Notes under the pieces: generated by a model | What the model saw: the letters and a program-made list of their open reading frames with translations, nothing else | The model's database searches: none | What the model was told of the DNA's origin: nothing | Shown here: in pieces, positions 33,455-44,916 of the stretch | How the letters are laid out: the number at the start of each line of letters is the position of its first letter | Position numbering within the stretch: position 1 is the stretch's first letter | Source: Cephalotrichum gorgonifer | Lineage: Eukaryota > Ascomycota > Sordariomycetes > Microascales > Microascaceae | NCBI GenBank assembly: GCA_900312665.1 | Contig: ONZQ02000007.1 | Span: 1,370,308-1,434,307, forward strand | DNA: 64,000 nt | Reading direction: 5' to 3' | Made by a program: the position numbers and the translations under genes

Positions 33455-33480
33455 AAAAAAAAAAGGGGGGGGGGGGGGGG
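33455..33480 (+). repeat. A10-G16 homopolymer run
   Basis: Ten A then sixteen G residues. The exact length is likely to be unreliable in sequencing. The G tract could form a quadruplex with neighbouring G runs, but no second run is close by. Confidence 0.85.
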
Positions 33481-36000
33481 TAAGTTACAGCGGTGCTCCC
33501 CAGAAACGGTGTCCAAACGTAGAGCGTTTTCAGTGCCGGGCAGGAGACTGGCCAATCAACGCGCGCATTTTACCGTCGCGCCGAGATCGCTTGAGAAAGC
33601 CACACTCTCTTCTTGCCGGTCCGGGACTCACACCTTCCGACTGCCGGACGAGCGAGAAATAGAAATGGGGATCGCTCAATCCTTGGTGTGGAGGTGACGG
33701 ACCTACCTACCTGGACTACAAAGTAATACGGCTACACAACGTACCTGTCGTACTTGTTGTACATGGAACCCGGCGAGATGCTGCATTACGACACAATTTC
33801 GGGGCTTCCATAACCAGGGTTTATGCCAATGGATGTCACCTGTCGAGAAGGTCTCGGAGGTTTGGGAGGTGGTAACTACTACCCTAGCCCGCTCCTTGAG
33901 GAAGTCCTTTGTCATGGGCGTTGTCCCACCTCATCCAGACGCGCCTTCTATCATGGTTAACGTGCAAAAAAACCCTTTCATGTTACCCTACCTGAGCGGT
34001 TACACCGACTATAGAACATCAAGTCGTCGGCTGGTCGAACTGACTCCCTTCAGCGTGGTAAGCTCCCGTTGACTGGATGGGCTTAATGCGGGGGTCGCCA
34101 TTGTGAGATTCGCGGGAATATCTGGAGGGATGTGGGCGAAATGAGATTATGAGATTAAGCTGTGTACGCCTCTAACCAAAAAAAACCATCTGGAGTGCTG
34201 GAAGCGGCACATCTCGCATCTCGCAGCGCTCAGCACTAATGTTTATCCGAACCAAACCCGGTTGATATACAATCAGGTCAGTCTTCCTAGCCGGGCAAAG
34301 AAGTGAGGTGAGTTGGTCCGGCCTCTGAGCTGTGGACTCTGGAGAAACATCTCGATAGAGAAATCTCAGTCGTGCCTCCAATTTGACTCAATTTGACGGC
34401 CCACTCGGCTCTTTTGGTTCCCTTGCGTCCCGTGCTTACGTCGACCATTTACATGGTTTGTTTATATTGCATTTGGCCAATTTTATGTCATGTCTGTGGA
34501 CGGTACTGCCAAAGTTCCCGACCCGCCTCGCCAGCGCGAGGCCCATCGCTTGTGGCTGTTGGCGTATCAGAACAACGCTTTTGGTTTGTCCTTGGACCTC
34601 TGATATACCTAACCCTGCCCTGTTATTACCTCCATCACACACGAAGAGAAATGTACCCCTCCCCCCCAGTGGCCAAGGTACCTTTTGCCATCTATTGTTA
34701 TTCGGTACAAGTACGCATCACCCTGCCCTAGTGGGATTGCCGTGCGAGCTAGTGACTGAACTCGGCGACGGAGAAGTGGTCCATATACGTTGAGAGCCTA
34801 GGCGCTCCGCCACCCCCCAAGTTTGTTCCAATCCCTAATACAGGTGTACGAATAACTCACTGGGGCATGGATATGGTCTCCTGGCACTCCGTCGTCATCC
34901 ACTCCGCAAATACGAGTGCCTGCTCGGACGGGTTCAAGATCGGGGATGGCACAGTTACATGATCCCGCAGCTGTACCGGCCAGGGGAGGGGATCGCACCA
35001 AGTATACCACCTACCTCCTTTTCGTCCAAGAACCCCCTCTTAACCTCGGAATTTGCCAGAGGATGAAGGATCTCTCTGTCATGGTTATCCCACCCCTCGT
35101 CTTCCATCGCACCCGCATAGGAGGGCTTGTTTCAGTTTTCGATTCCTCCTTTAAAAGCTGCACATGCCTGTGGGAATCTTCCGCTCGCCTTCCGGACCGA
35201 GCAGTTTCCAACCGTGCGCACCACACGCCCCTTACCCCCCCCTCCCCCGGCCCCCACACCCCCTACCCCCGCCACCGCTCTTTCTCCGAGTCGAGCTATG
35301 CAGAACCTTATGAGCTTGAACTTTGCATGTTGGAGGGGGTGGCTCGTGGGGTGCCATGGCCAGGGGAGTACTACCTTTCTTATCCTAGTACATGTGGTCT
35401 TCTATCTCCGGACCCCCATCTCTTCCAAGCACGAGTACGAGTATTACACGTCGTGCCCTGGCAGGCTCGGCCGTTGGCCAGTGGGGCCGAGATTCGACGA
35501 TGCCAGATCCCTGTTGCTTCTATAACCGGCTTGCAAGACTGGTCTGGAGCATAAGATCGCCTGTTTATGCTACCGTCCACGATGACCAAGGCCCACTCCG
35601 CCGCTCTCAGAACCAAACTCTCCGTCGGGCACAAGCGAATCGCATACGTGCTTTAACTTCTGGAATGAGAAGAACCGCGGTATATCCACCCCCATGCTGC
35701 CAGCTTCCGCGCACGGAAGTTTATACTGTCCGGCCCTCTGTCTTGTTCGATGACGGCGGAGATCAGACGATATAATGCAGCCCCAGCTCCCGACCCCGAC
35801 TTATAAGCCCTTCATAAGCACCTCGTTCACAGTCCTCGCTTGTAACCACGCAATAAGCCGTACTTGAGAGGAGGGCGCCCATATACCAGAATAGGCGATC
35901 CCGAGAGCTTAAACCCTGGCACACTTCTTGGCTAAACACACCGTCACTCGTTTTAAGGGACACGAGGGACTTACCGCGCGTCTCGTGTCTCACTGATTCT

Positions 36001-36405
36001 CTCGTCTGTTTCTTTCTTCTCTCATTTGAACCTGACTTTATTTTATTTCTTTCTCAGTCTAGAGCTCAGCTATCTCATCAAGGATAAGAGGAGCCCTAGA
36101 GAATCACGAGAAACCAGTCTTCGGGAGAGTGGATTCCTTCAGGGCTACCGTCATCGTTGCGTGGGACCTCGAACCAAAGAACCGTCTAGTTAATAACACC
36201 CCTCGGCACCACCCACTGTCACCCTCCGGCCAACTTGTACCATCCAATCATCCCGCCCTACTTATACATCCACGCAGAAGTTCTCCGGCAGTCGCTTTCT
36301 TTTCCTAGATTATCTAGCAGTGATTGCCATCCCTGCCAGTGCTCTTTGTGCAAACTTGGGACGGCATATCCATAATCTGGGCTGGCTGGCGTATAACTCG
36401 ACTAG
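36001..36405 (+). promoter_or_regulatory. Pyrimidine-rich, ATG-free leader region of the Myb-like gene
   Basis: Strong CT-rich tract at 36001-36055, as often found near transcription starts of filamentous fungal genes. No ATG occurs from 36001 to 36599. The leader role is inferred. Confidence 0.4.
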
Positions 36406-37841
36406 ATCCTCTCTGCTCTTCGCGAGCCGCAGCCTGGAACGACGGCGACCACTGTGGCGACTTTGAACCCGACGATACCTATTTCTCAGAAGCACCTGCC
36501 TCTATCCCCGCCTAACTTCCCCGAGCGGGTCCCCCTCAATCAAATTCTCTCAATCCAGAGCCCGGCGACCGTCCAGAGCGGATCGCTCTGGCGGAACCCA
36601 TGCATCGGAGGCACGCTGGCGGGCAACTATCGAGTCGGAGACTACAATGTCGACTACTCTACCCAAGAGCCGCACCCGGGCGAGCAGAATCAGCAGCAGC
36701 ATACATACGAGTCTCCGGCACACCAGCAGCAGCAGCAGCAGCATCAGCATCAGCACCCGCACCAACAACATCAACCACCACTTCACCACGCGAGAGCGCC
36801 ACCTAGCGGGCTACATGACCCGCCAGATACGCATTCTGGGAGTCACCACTCGCACCATCCGGCCATGTCGCAACACCACCCTCACCATCCGCACCCAGTG
36901 CTGATGGACCCATCACACCTTGGCCATTCGAGGCACCCTCTTGGCCCACCACACTATGGCACGCCTGCTCCGGTAGTTGCGCCTCTCTACCCGTCCCTGA
37001 CCACACCTACGCAGACGACGCATTCGACCCACGGCTCCGGAGTGAAACGGCCTCGACCCGACGACCTTGACCTGTCGGTACCCGGAATGCCAGACTTGGA
37101 GCAACAGGACCTGGAGGGGATGCCACCGAGCGCGATGGGGGCAGCGTATGCTGCAGCTGCCCATCAACATCACCACCAGCATCAGCAGCACCAACAGCAT
37201 CAACAGCAGCAGCAACAACAACAGTCACAGTCACAGCACCATCCTCCGCAGCTACCTCCGCCACCTACACATCACCACCATCGAATGCCAGACACGGGGC
37301 CACGAACCAAGATGATGAGACGCGATGGCGAAGGGGGGGGCGGGGCACCGAGCATGGTTGGGCAAGTGGGAATGCCCGTACCGGCGGCTAGACCGCGGGG
37401 ACCCAAGCTCAAGTTTACGCCCGAAGATGATCAACTCCTCATTGACCTAAAGGAGAACAAGAGCTTGACTTGGAAACAAATAGCCGACTTCTTTCCGGGG
37501 AGGTCATCGGGGACCTTGCAAGTCCGCTATTGCACGAAGCTCAAGGCAAAGACAACGCAGTGGACGGATGAGACTGTAAGTTCATCGGGATTCTGTGATC
37601 CCACGCCCTTCATTGTCCCTCGGTGGCCTTTTCCTCTCCCGGCTCAACGAGATACCTATTCCATTTGGCTGACTTGTGTGGCTGTTCGCCTCGTGTGTGA
37701 ATACAGGACCAGAAGTTGCGCGCCGCAATGCAAGACTACGAGAACGAGAAGTGGCGCATCATTGCAAACAAGGTCGGAACTGGGTTCACCCCGGTGGCCT
37801 GTCGAGAGCGAGCTGCCCAGTTGTCGGGGGAAACCTTATAG
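36406..37841 (+). CDS. Myb/SANT-like DNA-binding protein, Gln/His-rich (5' end uncertain)
   Basis: The coding frame is open from 36406 (after a stop at 36403-36405) to 37575, then after a 131-nt intron (37576-37706, GTAAGT donor, CTGAC branch, ACAG acceptor) from 37707 to the stop at 37839-37841. The N-terminal two thirds are Gln/His/Pro-rich low complexity with CAG/CAA and CAT/CAC runs. The C-terminal 100 residues hold two Myb/SANT-like repeats: LKFTPEDDQLLIDLKENK with TWKQIADFFPGRSSGTLQVRY, then WTDETDQKL with NEKWRIIANKVGTGF. It is therefore a probable sequence-specific transcription regulator of the nucleus. The frame has no ATG until 36865; other ATGs at 36600 and 36647 are in other frames. 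The true start is either in an upstream exon, at a non-AUG codon, or hidden by a frameshift. The coordinate 36406 marks only the limit of the open frame. Confidence 0.75.
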
Positions 37842-40218
37842 CAATCAATGTCCCCGCCAGGAACTTCAGCTCCTGAGCCCGGGGACACCCTATACCCGCA
37901 GCAGCTCCATTGATGAAGCGGGAGCTCGCACACGATAGCGGAGAGCTTTCATCACGCGGAACACCACCCTCCTCTCCTGCCGCCCGTTCGCCCGCCCGGT
38001 GTTATGCTTTCCGACCGAGGGAGGCTTCTCTGATGAGATTCGAAGGAGGCCCCGGCGGGCTCGTTCGCGCGACTAAGAGGGAGGGACAACATGACTATCC
38101 TTCCTATGGACATATCCTGATTGTTATGTCTACGGAATGACGAGGCAAGCCCATACTCGGCCTACCATGCATGAGCTTGCCTCCGACACTACACCTCACC
38201 CTCTCTATTCTTTATATTCTTTCTCATACCAATACGAAACACGAAACACGACGATGCGTTTTAGAGACTGATAAAGAGATACCCTTGGGCGGCGTTTGAC
38301 CCTGCCGGTTCATCGTTCTGGGTTGCCGATTCACGAATACGCACAATCATTCTATCCTTTTCTCTCTCTCTTTTTTTTCTTTCTAATTTCGAGCCCCTTT
38401 CACCTATCTGCGGCCTTTTGGACCTTTTCTTCCCGATATTTCCTTCACCTAGAGCTTTTATCTAATTCTTCATGCGAGACACGAGTGTTGTTACCTTTTT
38501 TATTATACCGTTTGCTCTCTCTCCCTCGACTTACGACATATGATTCATTGCCTACGCTACGATAATAGACCTTGCTTTCGCTTCTGCCTCTCTTTCTGCT
38601 CCCACAGCTCTCCCCCCCCCTTGTCACCTTCAGCCATATGTCCCTCTGGGGTGGACTGGAGGATCCACTAACACCCGCCACCTCTCGCTTGGGCCATGCA
38701 AGAAAAAAAAAACAACGCTTACGCATAATAATACCCGATAATAAGGTCTACATGCACCTACATATCTATCTTTTGGACTACCAACAACAAAAAAGGATAA
38801 AAAAAAAACAAGCCCAAGAGGTATTACAGCCGAACTCGAAACAACGGAAATCCATTTATCGGATAATAACGACCAATTGCGCCACTCGAAACTCGCCCCT
38901 CGCCTGCCCTTTGCGGCCTTCGGGGCTAGTATGGCCGCGGCATTGGCATTCATGCGGCCCAGCCGGCAATTGGGATTAATATTGGGTCTTGGGGGGAGAG
39001 GGAGAGGGCTAGCTATAGCCAATACCGCCCGCTGCTGCCTTGCGCGAGAAGGGGGGGACGGCTCTCCTCCAACGCGCCCGCAAGAACTTTTTTTCTTTCT
39101 TTCGTTTGAAACGGATTGATTGCGTGCCACATCTTTTCTTGGAGAACCTGTGCGTGTGAGTGGATAATGACGGGACGCGAGCTGCGAGCGTGTTTCGGCT
39201 GGAGGGGGGGACTGGAGGGGGGCGTGTACATGTGGCAAAGATTCTCATCCGCCTCGATTTTTTTTTCGGGGACTGACGACCATTGACTGGTGCATACGGA
39301 AACAAACGGGGGGCTGGGCAATAGGGAACGGGGAATGGGGAATACAATAGATGGGGGGGAGGCGTGAGGGGCGTGTGGGTTGAAAACTTTTGGGAGGGGC
39401 TAAGAGGTTTTGGCTATAACTTGCATTATATATGGGTATTTTTTTTAGGGGGGGGGAAGGGGAGGGGGGCTTAGGGGAGGGTTTTGGTGCACTCGGTGAT
39501 TTTGAGGGGAGAGGATTCGTGGGTGCATTTGTATATTCGGATCCCATTCTGGTCATTGGGTTGTAATAGTCTTTTTCTTCCTTTGGTATGTTGCTTTTTG
39601 GCTGTGTTTCTATCCTTTTCATTTCTCTCTTTCGCCTTGTGGGACCTTCTCTACTCTGGGGTGCCTCGATTCGTTTTATTATTTACTATTAGACGTTGCA
39701 GGCTGTTATGAAAGGTCCTAAAGTGTGCTTTTTTTTTCATGTCCTTGAGATGCTTTTGATGAGGCCTCGGGGAGTGCGAGCTTCTGCTCTATCTGGTGTT
39801 GTGGAGAGTGGCTCCGTGGCGTCGGGGCCGGGGCCGGGGAAGCTAGTCGCCGTAACAGGGACGGATGGCGACCAGTGGGTCCACACTTCGGGGAGACACG
39901 CCGGCAAATGCGGATCTTAAGGCTGGTGGGCCCCGGTGATCGGCGCTTGTTGTCCGAACTAAAAGTGATATGTCTGAGGCTAGATGCACTAGCCTGGTTC
40001 AATGTTGGGGGCTGAGGTAGGGAGGAGCTACACGCCGCATGGGAGGGAATCTTTTGATTTCTTCCATTTTTCTTCTTTTACCTAACTCGAATATCCTTCA
40101 TATTGATAAGTCATAAGGAATAGCGCTAACACGATAAGTCTCAAGGAATAGCACTAACACGAATCTGCAAAAGCACACCCTACTCATATCACTCAGCGGG
40201 ACCATCCTGAGCGCGCTC
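37842..40218. other. Spacer after the Myb-like gene, no gene seen
   Basis: 2.4 kb between the convergent Myb-like and NTF2-like genes. It holds pyrimidine tracts (about 38355-38420 and 38570-38620), several G runs and oligo-A/T, and only short unsupported frames. It probably includes 3' UTRs. Confidence 0.55.
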
Positions 40219-41004
40219 TCAGGGCTCCTCCACCGTCTCCTCCTCCACCGGCTCCTCCTCCACCGGCTCCTCCTTCGCCGGCTCCTCGACGGGTGCCTCC
40301 TCAACAGGCTCCTGCCCCTTCCTCTCGTACAAGTACGGCAGCGTCCCCGCGTCCGGCGCCGCGCCGGTATACGTCTCCCCCGCCCAGGTATAGCTCCCGC
40401 CCATGTTCACCAGCCACACCAGGGCGTTGAACTCGACGATGATGTGGCTCATCTTCCACCTCTCGTCCTCCCACGCGACCTTGAGTATCGTCAGGCCCTT
40501 GGCGGGCAGGTCGGCCTGGCCGAAGTACGAGACCCACTGCAGGGCGACGGAGGCGCAGTCGTAGGCGTCGACGGAGAGGACGTCGACGGGGAAGTGCAGG
40601 CCCAGGCGCTGCTTCTCGATGAAGTCGGGCTTGGTGTCGAAGGTGGGGCCGCCGAGGGGCTGGTGGATGAACATGTTTATCGAGTCGCTGATGTCGACGA
40701 AGTCGTCGGTCAGGTAGGTCTCGAGGAGCTCCTCATCGAAGGCCGTGATGGACTGGGCGTAGACGTCGACGATGTGATCGGCCTCTTCGCGGGTCATGCA
40801 CCGCTCCGGCGCCGGCTCCGGTACCGGCTCCGGTTCCGCTACGGGGTCTTCCTGGCGGGTGGAGAGCCGGGAGTAGCGGCCGGAGAAGCGGGGGGCGTGG
40901 CGGGGGGAGAAGGCGGGGGCGTTGGCCCCGTAGGACCTGGGGTAGCGGGAGGAGGCCGAGGCTACGGCGGCGAGGCCGGCGAGGGCGAGGACAGAGGCGC
41001 GCAT
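40219..41004 (-). CDS. Secreted NTF2-like domain protein with Glu/Pro repeat tail
   Basis: Intronless, 261 residues. The N terminus is a clear signal peptide (MRASVLALAGLAAVASA, cleavage about residue 17-19). A short Pro/Glu linker (EPEPVPEPAPE) precedes a domain that starts CMTREEADHIVDVYAQSI and continues with YLTDDFVDISDSINMF, a pattern typical of fungal secreted NTF2/SnoaL-like proteins (alpha+beta cone fold, usually no known catalysis). The last 30 residues are imperfect repeats of the kind PVEEEPVEEE encoded by 40222-40305. The few Cys residues do not suggest a Cys-rich effector. Function is unknown; extracellular location is inferred from the signal peptide. Confidence 0.75.
   Translation of the reverse strand: MRASVLALAGLAAVASASSRYPRSYGANAPAFSPRHAPRFSGRYSRLSTRQEDPVAEPEPVPEPAPERCMTREEADHIVDVYAQSITAFDEELLETYLTDDFVDISDSINMFIHQPLGGPTFDTKPDFIEKQRLGLHFPVDVLSVDAYDCASVALQWVSYFGQADLPAKGLTILKVAWEDERWKMSHIIVEFNALVWLVNMGGSYTWAGETYTGAAPDAGTLPYLYERKGQEPVEEAPVEEPAKEEPVEEEPVEEETVEEP
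40222..40305 (-). repeat. Coding tandem repeat (EEPVEEEP type)
   Basis: On the plus strand the unit CCGGCTCCTCCTCCA and variants recur. They encode the Glu/Pro/Val tail of the secreted protein. Repeat number is likely to vary between strains. Confidence 0.7.
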
Positions 41005-42548
41005 GGTGGAAATGGTAAAAGGGAGGCTTGAGCTAGGGGACGATTTCTTGGACGACGAGATCCTGGGGCAACTGAGGGTGGGAAAGGAGGGGAGAGGGCG
41101 AACTACTTATCGATATTGGGAGCTTCACAAGCTCTCGATCTGTTATCCTATCCTGGATCATGGGGTTGCCTCGTTCACGGACAAGAGCCAAGCGTCCAGA
41201 TTAAACCGATATGATCAGGCCTACTCCCCCATCTACTGTTCAATATACTCGTACGCCGAGAAGCCGAATCCGCGATTTCTACTGCGGGCCTCCTCCCTGG
41301 GTGGTAGCCCTTTCTCGGGCGGATAGTGGGGGCCATGGACAGGTTCGAAAGCCGGGACCCGAAGCCGAACAGACAGGCGCGCACACATACACACACAGCA
41401 TCTAAGCATTGAAAAGAAGACGAGAAGAAGAAACGGGCCGGAAGAAAGTAAAGAAACATAGAACAAAAGGAGGGCAAGCAATTAAGTCACGGACGTACCT
41501 TGCTCCCCCCTCCCTTCACCGCGCAAAAAAGAACCAAGAAAAAAAGTCGACGTGAGGTTCGAAGAAGGAGATGAAAAAAGCGGCTCGGACCTTCGTTGGG
41601 GAACAAACCCAACGGACGTCCATAGATTGGATTGATTGACGCGGCAGAAAGTAGGTAAGTTGGGCGAGTCGGGTCGGTCGGTCATCCTTTCTGTCTTTAT
41701 AACCGAAAAACAAAGAAAGTGTCGACGTACCAAAAAAAAAAAAGAGTGTGAAAATAAAACCGGGTTTATTCATTCTGAATCTCTTCCTTCCTCCTCCGTC
41801 TACTTTTTTCCTTCCTATTCTTCTTAAGAGAAATAACGATAACAATCCCGGTAAGCTAACTGCTAAACTACGCGAGTAGGATGTGTTACCGATCTTGGAA
41901 AACCAGAGTACGCAGTTTGGGGAGACAGGAAAATGAATCTCTTATTTCGTGGGGTTCGGGCACATTCGTGTTGTCTCCCCGGCGCCGAAGAAAAGTTTGG
42001 ACCCGGAGTGCCGGGCGACGGACGGGCCAGGCTTAAATGACGGGCATGGCTTCGGAGTCCGGCGGGGGAAGAAAAAGGACAATGGAGGGGGATCAACCCC
42101 ACTTTCCGGGACCGAGAACCTCTGGACCTTGGGCCATTTTGCTATTCTTGTTTGCTTTCCGGGTCTGAGGACTTTTGATTATACTAAAGAACGTCATTTT
42201 CCATTATTGGCTCGCCATTCTTCTCAAGTCGGGGTGTTCCCTAGGCCCGGATAGTCTTCGCGTCTTTACGAGTCTTCACGAGCAGTTTAGTTTTCAGTAC
42301 ATGTAATACACCTGTGAGGAAGATCGGGGGGTAGATCAAAGATGGAAGCGGTAAAAACGGGTCGGATGGGATGAGATGTAAGATGTAAGGCACCCATTAG
42401 TTCGTAAGACCGCCGAGAAAACCACAGCCGAACAACCCGGACTCAGAACAAAAAATCTAGAAATAATATGCTACGGACATATACAGACATACCATACAGA
42501 CCCTGATCTACAGAGAAAGATAATACACACAACACACACCCCACCAGG
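41005..42548. other. Spacer upstream of the NTF2-like gene, no gene seen
   Basis: 1.5 kb between the start of the NTF2-like gene and the 3' end of the NHX gene. Purine/pyrimidine-biased tracts (41400-41850) are present. No convincing frame or RNA gene. Confidence 0.55.
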
Positions 42549-44916
42549 CTACGCCCCACTAGGCCCCCCGTTCCCATTCCCATTCCCGTGCCCGCCGGCC
42601 CCCCTCCCGCCACTATCTAGCAACAGCGTAGGCTTGATAAAGTCCTCGTCCAACTGCCTAAACAGCACCGCCGGGTCCTCGGCCGTGAGGAGCTGCCTGA
42701 TGGCGCTCCGCGCGCCACCAGCCGCCCTCCCGGCCGCCGCCGGCGAAGGACTTTGCTCCACCGACGGAGACGGTCGCCGGAAGGCCCCGTCGTTGTGCGG
42801 GCTCGACCTCTGCCTGCGCGCCGCGGCGGGCGGCAGGTCCGACGTGTCAATGTCCGAGCCGAAGTCCGAGTCCGTGTTGCTTCCGCTATGCGCAAGAAGG
42901 TCCGCCGCATCCGCGTCGTCCCCGCGCTGCGCCGAGTTCTTCCTGCCGTACGGAGGCCGCTGCGACGGGTTCGGGCTCGAGTGCCCGGACGCGAACCGAC
43001 TCCTGCCGGCCCCGCTACTTCCCCCGCTGCTGCCGCGCAGCTGGTCGAGTGCCACCGTCCCGTTCCGCTTGGCAAAGTTGCCAAAGGACTCGATATCGAA
43101 TTCGTCGTCGCTGTCCGCCTCCTCCACCACCCCCGTCCTGATCCCGAGGATCTCCAGCATGCGCGCCGTGGTCCCGCCGAATATGATCACCGTCAACACC
43201 ACCACCACGAGGACGGTGGCCCGGAGCGCCGGCGAGTTGTCGCCCTGCAGGAGCGCCGCGAGCGCCACGCCGACCGCACCCCGGAGGCCTGCCCAGAAGA
43301 GCATGGCCTGGTAGCTGTAGGACAGCTCCTCGCCCGCGTCCGTGGGGATACTGTTCCTGGACCGGTAGCGGATCACGGCGTTGATGAGCCTGGAGAGGGG
43401 GAATACGGCCACCCAGCGCGCGATGCAGACGGCCAGCACCGTGACGATGATCAGGGGCGGCTGGAAGACCAGCGTGTTGTCCGTGAAGAGGGACAGACCT
43501 AGATAGATGAAGATGAAGTTCTCCGAGAGCTGCGCCAGCACCTGGAACATGTACTTCGTCGAGAGCTGCGTGCGCCTCGACATGTTGAAGTAGGCGTAGT
43601 GTTTTAGAGTGATTCCGCAGAAGAGAAGCGACACGATACCTAAGAAGCGGAATATTAGAACTTGCCCCCCTGCCACCATAGACCATGCCTCACTGAGAGT
43701 GAGGGCGATGACTTTGACTTTACCTGACATGTGCACGCCATTAGAGAAGAAGTACGTGGCGTACGAGATCAGCACCACCAGGCAGCTCTCGATCTTCGGG
43801 TACCTGCGGATGTAGGTAAACTTGAGCAGCAGCGCCGTGCCCGCGCCGACGAGGACGCCAATCAGCAGGCTTCCGAAGAAGACGAGACCGAAGATGCCTA
43901 TGCCCTCCAGGAAGCTAAGGAAGCCCATGTCCGTCTCCTCTCCCTTCTTATACCGCTGCGCAGTCTCAAAGATGACGATGGCGATGGCGTCGTTGAGGAT
44001 CGACTCCCCGAAGATGATGGTGTACAGCTTCGGGTCGACCTTGTACGAGTTGAAGATGGCGAGGATCGTGACGGGGTCCGTCGCCGAGAGCGTCGCGCCG
44101 ACCGAGATGGCATCGACAAAGGAGAGGGCCATGGAGCCCGGTAGGAGCGAGAAGAGGTAGAGCAGCAGGCCGATGACCACGGCCGAGAGGAAGGTGCCCG
44201 CGAATGCAAAGGTCAGGATGATGCCGATGTTGCGGAAGAAATTCGCCTGGTGGAGCTCATAGCCCGACGAGAGGATGATAGGCGGGAGGAGGAGGTTGAA
44301 GAATATGCCCGGGCTGAATTTGATCATGTTTCGGACCGAGTCGCCCGGCGTGACGAGGAGGAGGAGACCGACGACCATTCCTAGTAGAGAGGGAAGAACC
44401 GTCGTGTCAGTTTTGCGACTGCTTCTAAGAGTCCTCGGTCCTTACGGGCGAGAGAGGGGGGCGCACACACCTGCGAAGATGGATATCACCGTCTCGTGGA
44501 CGGCCTCGACCTTCTTCTGCTGTAGTAGGTAGCTTGTGAAGAAGGCCACGATGAGGAGACATATCGAGATGAAGATCGCCCACGACGACATGGCCTCGCT
44601 GTCCGAGATGTCGTCGCCTGCCAAGAATTAGCCCCTTAGCCCCCAGAGCATGATCCTTCGCATTCGATGGGGACGGGGGGGAGGGCGCGTCGTCATAAGG
44701 TCTTCGGAGGGAGGGAGAAGGGAGAGAAAGCTGCGTACCACCGGGATCGGCATCATCGTCGACGGCTCGGCCTATTCACATCCAGCATTAGCATCAACAC
44801 GACACGCGACACACGACACACCACAATACCCCGCCTGCACCAACGGGTCGCGAATGACGGATGGCATACATACCCAGAAGCTGCCAGCCCGCCTGCAGCA
44901 TAACGGCGGAAACCAT
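42549..44916 (-). CDS. NHX1: Endosomal/vacuolar Na+/H+ exchanger, NHX type
   Basis: CPA1-family antiporter predicted to exchange luminal H+ for cytosolic Na+ or K+ at late endosomes or vacuoles. Exons on the minus strand are 44916-44874, 44771-44739, 44617-44471, 44380-43724 and 43639-42549, giving 656 residues. All phases join, and ISIFAG-MVVGLLL is rebuilt across the third intron. The fourth intron (43640-43723, 84 nt, GTAAAG donor, CTAAT branch, TTAG acceptor) is a multiple of three and lacks stops; splicing restores the family sequence FSNGVHMSG-IVSLLFCGITLKHYAYFNMS. Motifs: amiloride-binding-like FFNLLLPPI, ion-site ATDPVTI and GESILNDAIAIV, and about a dozen hydrophobic segments. The last 200 residues are a Ser/Gly/Asp-rich cytosolic tail. 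The two small first exons are inferred from frame and splice sites. Confidence 0.88.

Larger units (their letters stand above)
27266..36405. other. 9.1-kb interval without a convincing gene
   Basis: Between the PRP8 stop and the Myb-like coding frame there is no open frame with a recognisable domain on either strand and no supported tRNA or 5S gene. It must include the PRP8 3' UTR, and probably a long upstream regulatory region and leader of the Myb-like gene. It contains a (TC)14 microsatellite (28765-28793) and an A10-G16 run (33455-33480). Many short frames exist (for example 34916-35554 + and 31794-32054 -), but composition and lack of similarity do not support them. Base composition is mixed, with no clear RIP-like AT-rich block. 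A spliced non-coding RNA or an orphan gene with small exons cannot be excluded. Confidence 0.6.

Noticed and set aside
34916..35554. Plus-strand open frame of 212 codons in the long interval
   Set aside because: No ATG at its listed start, no recognisable domain, and a mixed composition typical of chance frames in GC-rich DNA.
36600..36806. ATG-started frame with a poly-Ala run over the Myb-like N terminus
   Set aside because: It ends after 68 codons and is a shadow of the CAG-repeat frame that continues into the Myb repeats.
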